From: Chryseobacterium camelliae
GTDB lineage: Bacteria; Bacteroidota; Bacteroidia; Flavobacteriales; Weeksellaceae
NCBI RefSeq assembly: GCF_002770595.1
Contig: NZ_CP022986.1
Location: forward strand, 1,240,001-1,304,000
Reading direction: 5' to 3'
Length of the DNA stretch: 64,000 bases
Positions within the stretch are counted from its first letter, which is position 1. Each line of letters starts with the position of its first letter. This document shows, in pieces, positions 9,511-17,118 of the stretch. Both the position numbers and the translations under genes were made by a program. The notes under the pieces were generated by a model. That model worked only from the letters and a program-made list of their open reading frames with translations, ran no database searches and was not told the DNA's origin.

Positions 9511-9536
9511 CAAATAAAATGTGATGCGGATCACAT
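9511..9536 (-). terminator. Hairpin at the Crp/Fnr gene stop codon (terminator, or CRP-like site)
   Basis: Inverted repeat ATGTGAT-GCGG-ATCACAT overlaps the stop codon of the Crp/Fnr gene. On the minus strand it is followed by TTTATTTG, which suits an intrinsic terminator. The same bases read TGTGA-N6-TCACA, a perfect match to the E. coli CRP consensus, 141 bases upstream of hchA. Confidence 0.6.
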
Positions 9537-10100
9537 CTGCAGCCTGCTGAGCGTTTCCCTGCTTACGCCCAGATAATTGGCCAGCAGCTGCTTGGAAATC
9601 TTACGGACAAGATCCGGGTACTGGTTCAGGAAGGTATCATAACGCTCCCTGGCAGAATGGGACATCAACGAGACGATCCGCTTTTGCAAAGCGATATATC
9701 CGAAATTAGATTTAACCCGGAAAAAATGCTCCATCTTAGGAAGCTGTGCACACAATGCTTCCATATCCCTGTAGGATATGCCGATCAGTTCTGCATCGGA
9801 AAGGCACTGAACCGCCAGTGTGGACGGCTCCTGCCTGAAATAAGCCTGAAAATCTGAAATCCACCAGTTTGTACAGGCAAACTGAAGGATATGTTCTTTA
9901 CCCGCTGCATCAATCAGCCCGCATTTCAGTAAACCTTCCGAAACAAAGTACATATGCTCTACATGCTGGTTCTCCTGAATAACAAACTGATGCTTCCTGA
10001 ATTTGAAAGAAGAAAAGTAACGTTCTATCACTTCATATTCCGCTTCATTGAGCTCAATAATTTCAAGGAGGTGGTTACGGAAGGTGTCATTCATTATCAT
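9531..10100 (-). CDS. Crp/Fnr-family transcriptional regulator
   Basis: Short 189-residue member of the Crp/Fnr superfamily. The N-terminal cyclic-nucleotide-binding-like domain covers about residues 20-115 (FVIQENQHVEHMYFVSEG), followed by the dimer helix and a C-terminal helix-turn-helix with QLLANYLGVSRETLSRL as the recognition segment. In Bacteroidota these proteins often sense small molecules other than cAMP. Two in-frame starts (Met1 and Met3) are equally possible. hchA follows after a 151-base gap. Confidence 0.88.
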   Translation of the reverse strand: MIMNDTFRNHLLEIIELNEAEYEVIERYFSSFKFRKHQFVIQENQHVEHMYFVSEGLLKCGLIDAAGKEHILQFACTNWWISDFQAYFRQEPSTLAVQCLSDAELIGISYRDMEALCAQLPKMEHFFRVKSNFGYIALQKRIVSLMSHSARERYDTFLNQYPDLVRKISKQLLANYLGVSRETLSRLQM

Positions 10101-10294
10101 GAGAATTAATGGGTGAGAATAAAAGTACGGTTTTTTATGTGCATTAAAAAAATTTTACATTTTACAGAAAATTAGCCGCTGGGAAAATTACCTTCCCTTG
10201 GAGAGTGGCGAAATTCAGAGAATTTTTTAACGGGTGGTTTTAATAACGATTAAAGTGTTTTGATCCTTTTGAAATTAAGATCATTTTAAAATAT
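10101..10294. other. Intergenic DNA upstream of the Crp/Fnr gene
   Basis: No open frame was seen. This segment holds the 5' region of the minus-strand Crp/Fnr gene and runs into the inverted copy of the SR repeat. Confidence 0.5.
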
Positions 10295-10383
10295 AACCAC
10301 AACACTTACAAAAGCTTTTGACACTTAAGAATTATGAAGAAAATAGCTTTGAAAACAGAAGAACACATTAGTTTTTAAATCTA
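10295..10383 (-). repeat. SR repeat, inverted copy
   Basis: Reverse-strand copy of the SR unit. Reading backwards it gives TTTAAAAACTAATGTGTTCTTCTGTTTTCAAAGC in two overlapping words shared with the 41-47 kb copies, then TTAAGTGTCAAAAG, and ends in GTTGTGGTT. The diagnostic hairpin at its start has decayed to AGATTTAAAAAC. Confidence 0.75.
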
Positions 10384-10384
10384 G

Positions 10385-10701
10385 GTTAAATTGAACATTT
10401 GTATAATTTGATTTCATGATGAATATAAGAATTACAACTATTTTCAGAAGTAAAAACCGACTTAGGAGTCTGGAGCGTTAAGACCAGAAGGCTTATAAAC
10501 GTTAAGAAAATTCTATTGTCCGAAGCATGGGACTAACTTTGAATCGGAGCTATACTATTGCTACCACGCAAGTTTAGAATTTTTAGTGCATAAGACTTTC
10601 GGTTAGCGGAAGAATCCAGTCTTGATCTTTTGGTTCGTTTTGCATTAAGGCAAACCCGCAGGGTTCGCTGATAAGATAAAAGAATAAACAAGAAAGAAAA
10701 G
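10385..10701 (-). repeat. LR repeat copy 1 (inverted)
   Basis: About 317 bases closely matching, in reverse complement, the five LR copies at 41.0, 41.4, 42.0, 46.3 and 46.7 kb. It has the full left end including the AACCCTGCGGGTT palindrome and the 'AATAGTATAGC' internal variant shared only with LR copy 3. It is flanked on both sides by SR units, as are the other copies. Stop codons and frame changes between copies argue against coding. Confidence 0.9.
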
Positions 10702-10702
10702 T

Positions 10703-10788
10703 CACAACAGTTGAGCCTCTAGAATCTTAAGAAGATAGCTTTGAAACAGGAAGAACATATAAGATTTAAAACCTACGATATTTTATAC
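10703..10788 (-). repeat. SR repeat, decayed inverted copy
   Basis: Reverse-strand SR unit with more substitutions than the others; AAAATATCGTAGGTTTT replaces the usual terminal hairpin. It completes the SR-LR-SR composite on the minus strand. Confidence 0.6.
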
Positions 10789-10928
10789 AAACTGCCATTA
10801 AAGATAAGACTTTACCATTTCTTCAGCCATACATCTGTTTCTTTTTAAAACTATGGGTATCAAATCTAATGACCCGGTATCGAATATCTTAATATAGAAT
10901 AGACTGAATATGAGCGGATATGAATTGG

Positions 10929-10955
10929 AAAAGGAAGCATTACAGTCATGCTTCC
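10929..10955 (-). terminator. Terminator of the YqcI-DUF1989-small ORF operon
   Basis: On the minus strand, a perfect stem GGAAGCAT / ATGCTTCC with a seven-base loop is followed by TTTT. It begins 26 bases after the stop of the 53-codon ORF, so the transcript appears to include that ORF. Confidence 0.75.
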
Positions 10956-10980
10956 TGATTTGATGTATTGATAAGCGGAT

Positions 10981-11142
10981 TCAGACCCGAAGCGCATTAC
11001 TAGCCTTAAGGGCATCAGCGATTGCAGCAGTGAGGCTGTCATCTTGCTCGCCCCTGAATGATGAAGCGAAAAGCGTCTGTATGTTAAAACACTGAGAGGA
11101 GCCGGAATCCGGCTCCTCTGTTTTATAATCAGACTGTTTCAT
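10981..11142 (-). CDS. Small 53-codon ORF coupled to the DUF1989 gene; possible peptide substrate
   Basis: A short open frame whose ATG follows the stop codon of the DUF1989 gene with no gap (TAAATG), and which ends 26 bases before a good terminator. The product begins [14 protein letters not shown], is acidic at the N-terminus, has one Cys (residue 18), two Arg (residues 30 and 52) and ends [11 protein letters not shown] recognise no family. The tight coupling to two enzymes thought to act on guanidine groups makes a peptide substrate or a small accessory subunit conceivable; that is an inference. A 12-bp palindrome (11095-11119) lies inside it, so an alternative is that this stretch is an attenuator and not coding. 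Confidence 0.55.
   Translation of the reverse strand: MKQSDYKTEEPDSGSSQCFNIQTLFASSFRGEQDDSLTAAIADALKASNALRV
11095..11119. other. 12-bp palindrome inside the small ORF
   Basis: AGAGGAGCCGGA / TCCGGCTCCTCT with a one-base centre, 24 bases downstream of the DUF1989 stop. It lacks an adjacent U-run on the minus strand, so it is a poor terminator there, but could act as an attenuator or mRNA-stabilising stem. If the ORF is real it encodes EPDSGSS. Confidence 0.5.
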
Positions 11143-11730
11143 TTAATGGATAGAGTCTATAGCATAACCAATAGGTTTAAAGGAATAATTGTTCGACATT
11201 TCTGCTGAACACGCTGTCATTCCTATAATAAGGTCCATTTTAGCTTCGATGACGATATGGTCGCCTGCTTTGCTTTTTGGAGGCAGGACACTGATCTTTC
11301 CTGTTTCACCATCTACTGCAACATGCATAAAGACGTTAAAACAGATCGGAATCTCATCCGGACTGATACCGAAAGGCTGTAACGCTTCACAAAGGTTCCC
11401 GAAACATCCCCGGTGCGGATTGGTATCGCCGTAAATGATACGGAAAGTATCAGCACTGCAGGGTGTAAGAAGAAAATCATGGCGGCCTACGGTATCTTCC
11501 ACAATATCAAACATAATATTGCTCCTGTTGGAATAGAAAGGATTTCCTTTGGTGAGGAAAATCGTTTCAGCATAGTCGATGGTTCTGCCGGAAGATAAGT
11601 ATTCTTTGGTGTCATGCTGGTTAAAGCAGATAAAATCGGACACCTGTTCGCCCTGGATGTCAGTAATCATAAGGCGCTCCCCTTTTTTAAGGATAAAGGC
11701 TGTTCCGCTGCGCGGTGGTATGGTATTCAT
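11143..11730 (-). CDS. DUF1989 protein (urea carboxylase-associated / carboxyguanidine deiminase-like)
   Basis: DUF1989 family, formerly called urea carboxylase-associated protein; two paralogues form carboxyguanidine deiminase in guanidine degradation (established for CgdAB). Here only one DUF1989 gene is present and no urea carboxylase is nearby, so the substrate may differ. Visible family features are the DFICFN strand, the SGRTIDYAE segment, RIIYGDTNPHRGCFGNLCEAL with two Cys, and the INVF-like ICFNVFMHV motif. It overlaps the upstream YqcI/YcgG gene by four bases (ATGA) and abuts the small ORF downstream. Operon membership is strongly supported; the chemistry is inferred. Confidence 0.85.
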   Translation of the reverse strand: MNTIPPRSGTAFILKKGERLMITDIQGEQVSDFICFNQHDTKEYLSSGRTIDYAETIFLTKGNPFYSNRSNIMFDIVEDTVGRHDFLLTPCSADTFRIIYGDTNPHRGCFGNLCEALQPFGISPDEIPICFNVFMHVAVDGETGKISVLPPKSKAGDHIVIEAKMDLIIGMTACSAEMSNNYSFKPIGYAIDSIH

Positions 11731-12437
11731 AAATGTTTGGGTTTAAAAGGACATTGCCAGCTGTTATCGTACTGCATTCCGCTGTACTGGTATACTTCAG
11801 AGGACGCTCCGAAATCCTGCAGCATCGGGTTGATGGATCCGCTGAGCTCAACATCTTTCTTACGGACGATATTTTTCATTTTATCATAGCGTTTCAGATG
11901 GCGTAACTCTTCAAACTGCTGGTGAGGATTAAACACAAGAGCCGGATATTTAAAGCGGCGGGCAGGCCTGCTGCTGTCAGGATTGAGACCGATCACGAAA
12001 AATGCCTCTTCTTTAAGGCTGAAGCTGAACTGATCCGACTGAGGGTCCGGACTTACCCTTTTGTCATAGGAATAATTTTTCCCGTCGAGGTCAGAAAGTG
12101 CCTGAAGGCGCATCCAGAGCAAGCGCTCAAATAAGGCTTCATCAATACCGGTAGCGTCCGGAAAGATAACACAGGCGGTATGGAAGTGATTTTCTGCATT
12201 GCGGTAAGAATCTACAAAATCATAGATAAACTCAAGGATTTGCTGGTCATCTTTCGGACAGGCAATATGCCCTGCAACAAAAATTCTCATCTGATCTCTG
12301 TTTAGGGCTGCCTTGGCTGCTACACAGGGAAATGAGGCATCATCAATAAATGACGCAAAAGCTTCTCTTGCGAGTTCTTCATGATTTTCTGATGTCAGAA
12401 CATGATCTGTTGTTGAAGTGATTTCGGTGGGTCTCAT
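11727..12437 (-). CDS. YqcI/YcgG family protein (GntA-like heme-dependent N-hydroxylase)
   Basis: Belongs to the YqcI/YcgG family. Characterised relatives are small heme enzymes that N-hydroxylate guanidine groups (GntA in guanitoxin, AglA and DcsA acting on arginine). The 236-residue length and the segments FPCVAAKAALNRDQMRIFVAG, split here at about residues 37-57, and the C-terminal proline/histidine-rich region fit the family. It is the first gene of the operon and overlaps the DUF1989 gene by four bases. The actual substrate could be free arginine, another guanidine, or a peptide. Family assignment is good; the activity is an inference. Confidence 0.8.
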   Translation of the reverse strand: MRPTEITSTTDHVLTSENHEELAREAFASFIDDASFPCVAAKAALNRDQMRIFVAGHIACPKDDQQILEFIYDFVDSYRNAENHFHTACVIFPDATGIDEALFERLLWMRLQALSDLDGKNYSYDKRVSPDPQSDQFSFSLKEEAFFVIGLNPDSSRPARRFKYPALVFNPHQQFEELRHLKRYDKMKNIVRKKDVELSGSINPMLQDFGASSEVYQYSGMQYDNSWQCPFKPKHL

Positions 12438-12954
12438 GCTGAATCAGGTCTCAAAGTCTGTGCCAGCAAAAAAACTGAATTACAATAGGATAGCCATTAC
12501 AACCATTGTAAGACACTGATTGACAATATTTAAATTATTTAAAATTGGGTATATTAAATATTTTATATTTAAAACCAATTAGACAAAATTTTATTTTACA
12601 AATGGCTATAAAAAGTTAATAATTAAAATAAAATAACCATCAAAACGGGAAAATTAGATCATTATTTTGTCAGTTTAAATCATAAAATGGAAAATATGAT
12701 ATATTTTTAATTACAGAAATCAAAATACATACATATAGTAAACTTTTGCTCTATCTTAATTAACAACATCCTTATACTTCAAAGATCGGTCCGAAATATT
12801 TCCATCACTCAATCTGATTCGCTTGAACTGAATATCATACTTTTTGAATACCATCTTTCTGCAACACATAAAAATTATCAGCACAAGCCTCCAATGGCCT
12901 GATATTTTCTTATCAAAGATTCAATAAATAAATCAGATAATTTTTATCTGATAT
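12438..12954. other. AT-rich intergenic region
   Basis: More than 500 bases, conspicuously AT-rich, between divergent transcription units. I see no open frame over 40 codons with support, no repeat copy and no clear RNA fold. Confidence 0.5.
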
Positions 12955-12985
12955 TTTGCTATTTTTTACTTTCTCACTAAATTTG
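12955..12985 (+). promoter_or_regulatory. Bacteroidota promoter, TTTG-N19-TAAATTTG
   Basis: TTTG at 12955-12958 and TAAATTTG at 12978-12985 with 19 bases between, matching the -33/-7 pattern of Bacteroidota primary sigma factor. The predicted transcript starts just before the ATG at 13000. Confidence 0.75.
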
Positions 12986-12999
12986 TAAAAATCGAATTC

Positions 13000-13356
13000 A
13001 TGAACTATAAGTTTGAATTAAAAGGGCAGGGATCTAGTTCTAACATTGTTTTTAATACTATTGTATTTGACACATTCAAGATAAACATCATCGAAAGATA
13101 TGCAGGGCGCCCTAACGCGCTTAAATTGTCCCATGTACTGTTTAAAGTGCGGACACTGGACGATCAGCTGATTAACCGAAAAGACGGCAACATCAGGGTG
13201 AAAATTAAGGATGAAAATCTTGAAAAGTATAAGGAACTGATCAAAAGGCTCTATTCATACGACTATAAGAACAAGCTGATCAACAGAAAAGAAGCAGATC
13301 AGGACTATGTCTATTTTATTCTGGATCTGGTGATCCGTAATTACCAGCTGAACTAA
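13000..13356 (+). CDS. Hypothetical 118-residue protein
   Basis: I do not recognise this family. The protein is basic and soluble with no signal peptide or membrane segment, and mixes short strands with a Lys-rich helix near residues 70-90 (KDENLEKYKELIKRLYSYDY). The start is supported by an excellent promoter 15 bases upstream. It is alone on its strand between two minus-strand operons and ends before a shared terminator at 13494. Confidence 0.65.
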   Translation: MNYKFELKGQGSSSNIVFNTIVFDTFKINIIERYAGRPNALKLSHVLFKVRTLDDQLINRKDGNIRVKIKDENLEKYKELIKRLYSYDYKNKLINRKEADQDYVYFILDLVIRNYQLN

Positions 13357-13493
13357 GGACTGTATTGTCCGTCTTGACAGACCATTTGCTGTATGAATTG
13401 ACGGCAGAAGAGTCCGTCTCCTGATGATACACGTAACACAGGGAAACTATTGCTGAATATAAGGCTGTAGCTTTCTGATGAATCAGCAGATAT

Positions 13494-13543
13494 AAATTTC
13501 CCGCAGGCCAGGCGTACATGCCCCTGATCTGCGGGAAATTTTT
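13494..13543. terminator. Convergent terminator hairpin
   Basis: Perfect 13-bp stem AAATTTCCCGCAG / CTGCGGGAAATTT with a 22-base loop and TTTTT on the plus strand. It lies between the converging 118-residue hypothetical gene and the five-gene catabolic operon, 34 bases beyond the latter's last stop codon. Confidence 0.8.
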
Positions 13544-13576
13544 GTGCCCGGATACCATGATCCGGATATATGATAT

Positions 13577-14761
13577 TTACTCTGCCGTAAGACGGTTCCG
13601 TTTTAGGAAATGCCTGATCTCCGCCCAGGTCATCTGCCCTGCAATGGAATTCGGATTGCCATCATAGACATGCTCACCGTACGGTACCTCCATATAAGAA
13701 ACCGGCAGCTTCATTTCCTTAGACTTGTTCACGAAATCCCGGATCGCTTCCACATTCACTACATGGTCAATCTCACCGGTCAGGATCAGTGTAGGAGAAA
13801 TGCCTCCCGAAAGATGGTCTATCAGGTTCAGCTGTTTGAAACGCGCGGGAAACTGTACCGGGCTTCCTCCCAGATATTTGTTCATCGGGTCGTACAGGTC
13901 TACGGTTTTCCCTTCCCTGAGCTTCTGGTAAAGGTCTGAGAGGCTGACCGGCGGATACAATGCGATCACCGCAGCCGGCGGAGCGACTTGGCTTCCGTCA
14001 TAAGAATGGGCGAAACCATCCCTTAACCCCAGATCAGCCTGCATCACAAGTGATCCTCCCGCAGAACCTCCAACCAGGATCATTTTTGAAGGATCGATAT
14101 TGAATTCCTGTGCATGTTTCCGGATGTAGCTCATGCATGTTACTATGGAATTGACCGCACTTTCATAGGTCTGGCGGTCCTTTTTTGCCAGAGGATATTC
14201 AATCCCGAAAGAAGTATAGCCCCTTTGCGTAAACCAGTTCGCCGCGTATCCAAGCTGGTCTCTTTTCCCTTCGATAAAAGCGCCTCCATGAACCAGGACA
14301 ACCGGGATAGTCGGTTTCCCTGATGGATTTTTCGGACGGTACACATCAAAGAGCTGCTTTTCACCATAGATCGTAAGGTAATGATGTGTTTCTGTAGGCT
14401 TAACAGGTTTTTCCAGACCTTTCAGGCTTGGGATAAGTGAAATTTCAGCATCATATTTTGACGCTGTGCGCAGCATGATCAGCATGAAAATGAGCTGGCC
14501 GGCCAGGAACAGTATGCCCAGGATCAGGTTAAATTTCCAGATCTTCCTCCCCGTATCCTGCTTTTTAAAAAACAGGAAGGCTGTGATGCATAAGACCAGC
14601 GCAAGAAGGATGAATCTCGAGTTGAACTGCGTTGCAAAAAGGCTGCTGTAGCCGCTGACCATCATAGGCCATTTCAGGTATACCGACAGGGTCAGAAGTG
14701 TGCACAGAAGCAGGATCACCATCAGGATCACTGCCAAAAACAGGTTAATAAACTTTTTCAT
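13577..14761 (-). CDS. Membrane-anchored alpha/beta hydrolase (BD-FAE/esterase type)
   Basis: Three N-terminal hydrophobic segments (about residues 5-30, 47-65 and 75-100) anchor an alpha/beta hydrolase domain. The oxyanion motif VLVHGGAFIEG and the nucleophile elbow VGGSAGGSL are typical of the carboxylesterase/lipase-deacetylase group; the acid and base are probably the Asp in GEIDHV and the His in YGEHVYDG. It is the last gene of a five-gene operon, 21 bases after the GH3 gene, which suggests de-esterification of a sugar or glycoside at the inner membrane with the active site outside. The substrate is unknown. Confidence 0.85.
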   Translation of the reverse strand: MKKFINLFLAVILMVILLLCTLLTLSVYLKWPMMVSGYSSLFATQFNSRFILLALVLCITAFLFFKKQDTGRKIWKFNLILGILFLAGQLIFMLIMLRTASKYDAEISLIPSLKGLEKPVKPTETHHYLTIYGEKQLFDVYRPKNPSGKPTIPVVLVHGGAFIEGKRDQLGYAANWFTQRGYTSFGIEYPLAKKDRQTYESAVNSIVTCMSYIRKHAQEFNIDPSKMILVGGSAGGSLVMQADLGLRDGFAHSYDGSQVAPPAAVIALYPPVSLSDLYQKLREGKTVDLYDPMNKYLGGSPVQFPARFKQLNLIDHLSGGISPTLILTGEIDHVVNVEAIRDFVNKSKEMKLPVSYMEVPYGEHVYDGNPNSIAGQMTWAEIRHFLKRNRLTAE

Positions 14762-14782
14762 TATTACGTTTTATTTTAAATT

Positions 14783-17116
14783 TTAATTTTTGATTTCCCG
14801 GAACTTTAGATCGGGCTTCATCAGGTTTCCGGTTTTCAGGACGGTCATTTGACCTGGAATGCCGAAAGAATTTTTCAGTATGATATGCCTTGAGGAATTT
14901 CCCAGCCTTACCTCATAATTTCCGGCTTCTATTTCCCAGGATGAAGTTGCCGGATTAAATGAAGCCAGGTCATAATATGGGATGCCGACAGAAAAGGACT
15001 GCGACCTGCCCGGTTTAAGGGTTTCCGTTTTCACAAAGGCCTTCAGTTCCTGAAGCGGGTGGTCTAGAATTCCTTTCGGAGCAGAAATATATACCTGTGC
15101 CACTTCCTTTCCCGCAACTTTTCCGGAATTGGTTACGGTAAAGCTGACGTGCAGCATTTTTCCAGCAGAATCATGCCTGAGTCCCAGGTTTGAAAAGTCA
15201 AACTGCGCATACGAAAGTCCGTATCCAAACGGGTAAGCGACAGGAACATGAAACGTATCATAATACCTGTACCCCACATAAATCCCTTCATTATATATTG
15301 AATTCACCGGAAAATCCGCAGGAGTGCCCGGAAAAGACCCGGCAGAAGGGACATCCGCATAATCTTTCGGAAAGGTCTGGGCGAGTTTTCCTGACGGGTT
15401 CACTTTTCCGGATAAGATTTCCGCCACGGCATCGCCTGCTTCCTGACCGGGTTGCCAGGACAGCAGTACCGCATCGGCAAGATCTTTCCAGCTTTGGGTT
15501 TCAATCACCCCTCCAATGTTCATGATGATGATGAATTTCTTATTTTTTCCATGGAAAGCCCGGCTGATTTTTTCAATCATTGATTGTTCATCCTGCTGAA
15601 GGTTAAAATCAGATACGGGACGGTCACCGCTTTCGCCGGCATTCCTGCCGATCGTGAATATGGCAAGATCAGTTTCTTCCGAAGCCTGAAGGATTTCCTG
15701 ATCGGAAAAATCCATTTCCCGGATCCTGATGTACTTTGAAAGGCTGCCTTCGCGTTTTCTTCTTTCGGTCTGAAGGCTGTCTTCCCGCCTGATGTATGGC
15801 GAGTATTTATCGGAAAGCCGGTGATCGATTTCAGCACCTGCATTCTTCAGGCCTTCCATCAATGAAACGACATAGGCCTCGTTCACATCGCCGCTTCCGG
15901 TACCGCCGGAAATAAAATTATACGAGGTATTGCCGAAAAGCGCGATGTTCTTTCCTTTTAACTTTACCGGGAGGCTTTTGTTTTTACTTTCGAGCAACAC
16001 CATGCTTTCGGTGGCAGCCTGCCGGGCAATCTGTGCGTGGGTTTTCAGGTCCGGACGGTCAGAATACGCATAATTCCTGAACACCGGCGACTGTACAATC
16101 ATCTTCAGAATACGTCCGGTACTTTCATCCACCGCGGATTTCTTGAGTTTCCCCGATTTTGCCTGCCGTATTACCGCCTCAACCTGCTGCGGCGTTCCCG
16201 GCATGAGCCAGTCGTTTCCTGCATTGATCTGTGCGGCCACATCAGATACTTTGTTGGCCCTTACCTCATCCTCGCTTCCGTAACCGCCGAACCAGTCGGT
16301 CATTACCACGCCGCTGAATTTCCATTCGTCCCTTAAAATTCCGGTCAGGAGGTCTTTATTCTCAGAAGCATATATACCGTTGATTTTATTGTAGGACGTC
16401 ATGATCGCCCATGGCTGCGCATTTTTAACCGCGATTTCAAAACCTTTCAGGTAGATTTCCCGTAAAGCACGCTGCGAGATATGCTCATTCACCCCAAAGC
16501 GGTTGCTTTCCTGGTTGTTGGCTGCAAAATGTTTCAGGGTTGCCCCTACTCCATTGCCCTGAACACCGTTGACATAAGCGGAAGCCATCGTCCCGCTGAT
16601 CAGCGGGTCTTCTGAAAAATACTCAAAATTTCTTCCGTTCAGCGGATTTCGCTGGATGTTCATTCCCGGGGCCAGGAGCAGGTCCACGCCATATTCTTTG
16701 GTCTCTTTGCCTATGGCATGGCCTATTTCCTTAATGAGTTCCGGGTTCCAGCTGCTCGCCAGTGCCGTAGCAACCGGAAAAGCGGTGGCATAGTATTTCC
16801 GGGTGCTGCCGTCACGTTCCGGCCGTATGCGAAGCCCGGCCGGGCCGTCCGCCAGAATGAGTTCGGGAATATGGTATTTTGGAAATGCATGGTTCTTGCC
16901 CGCACTGCCGGGGACTTTCATTTTCGGAGGATCCGGAAGTTGGGTAAGCCCTACCCATCCCGGCATGCCGGTGCCGACCAGAAGCCTGGCTTTTTCTTCC
17001 ATGCTCATGGAACGGACGACGTCCTTAACAGCAGTTTTGCCCAACTGTGACTGTTGGGCAGAAACTGCAACGGAGACCGTTGACACAAAAATGAAACTTA
17101 TATATGAAAAACGCAT
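14783..17116 (-). CDS. Secreted GH3 beta-glucosidase-like hydrolase
   Basis: Exported (signal peptide cleaved near VSAQQ) glycoside hydrolase family 3 enzyme of 777 residues. The layout is the usual one: GH3 N-terminal barrel with LADGPAGLR, KHF (K195-H196) and the nucleophile D274 in GVVMTDWFGG; the GH3 C-terminal sandwich from about residue 370; and a fibronectin III-like domain at the end. It probably cleaves beta-glucosides in the periplasm. It is two bases downstream of the TonB receptor gene, so receptor and enzyme are coupled. Confidence 0.93.
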   Translation of the reverse strand: MRFSYISFIFVSTVSVAVSAQQSQLGKTAVKDVVRSMSMEEKARLLVGTGMPGWVGLTQLPDPPKMKVPGSAGKNHAFPKYHIPELILADGPAGLRIRPERDGSTRKYYATAFPVATALASSWNPELIKEIGHAIGKETKEYGVDLLLAPGMNIQRNPLNGRNFEYFSEDPLISGTMASAYVNGVQGNGVGATLKHFAANNQESNRFGVNEHISQRALREIYLKGFEIAVKNAQPWAIMTSYNKINGIYASENKDLLTGILRDEWKFSGVVMTDWFGGYGSEDEVRANKVSDVAAQINAGNDWLMPGTPQQVEAVIRQAKSGKLKKSAVDESTGRILKMIVQSPVFRNYAYSDRPDLKTHAQIARQAATESMVLLESKNKSLPVKLKGKNIALFGNTSYNFISGGTGSGDVNEAYVVSLMEGLKNAGAEIDHRLSDKYSPYIRREDSLQTERRKREGSLSKYIRIREMDFSDQEILQASEETDLAIFTIGRNAGESGDRPVSDFNLQQDEQSMIEKISRAFHGKNKKFIIIMNIGGVIETQSWKDLADAVLLSWQPGQEAGDAVAEILSGKVNPSGKLAQTFPKDYADVPSAGSFPGTPADFPVNSIYNEGIYVGYRYYDTFHVPVAYPFGYGLSYAQFDFSNLGLRHDSAGKMLHVSFTVTNSGKVAGKEVAQVYISAPKGILDHPLQELKAFVKTETLKPGRSQSFSVGIPYYDLASFNPATSSWEIEAGNYEVRLGNSSRHIILKNSFGIPGQMTVLKTGNLMKPDLKFREIKN

Positions 17117-17118
17117 GA

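Noticed and set aside
13316..13558. An 80-codon minus-strand frame
   Set aside because: It overlaps the end of the 118-residue gene and contains the terminator hairpin; no protein character.
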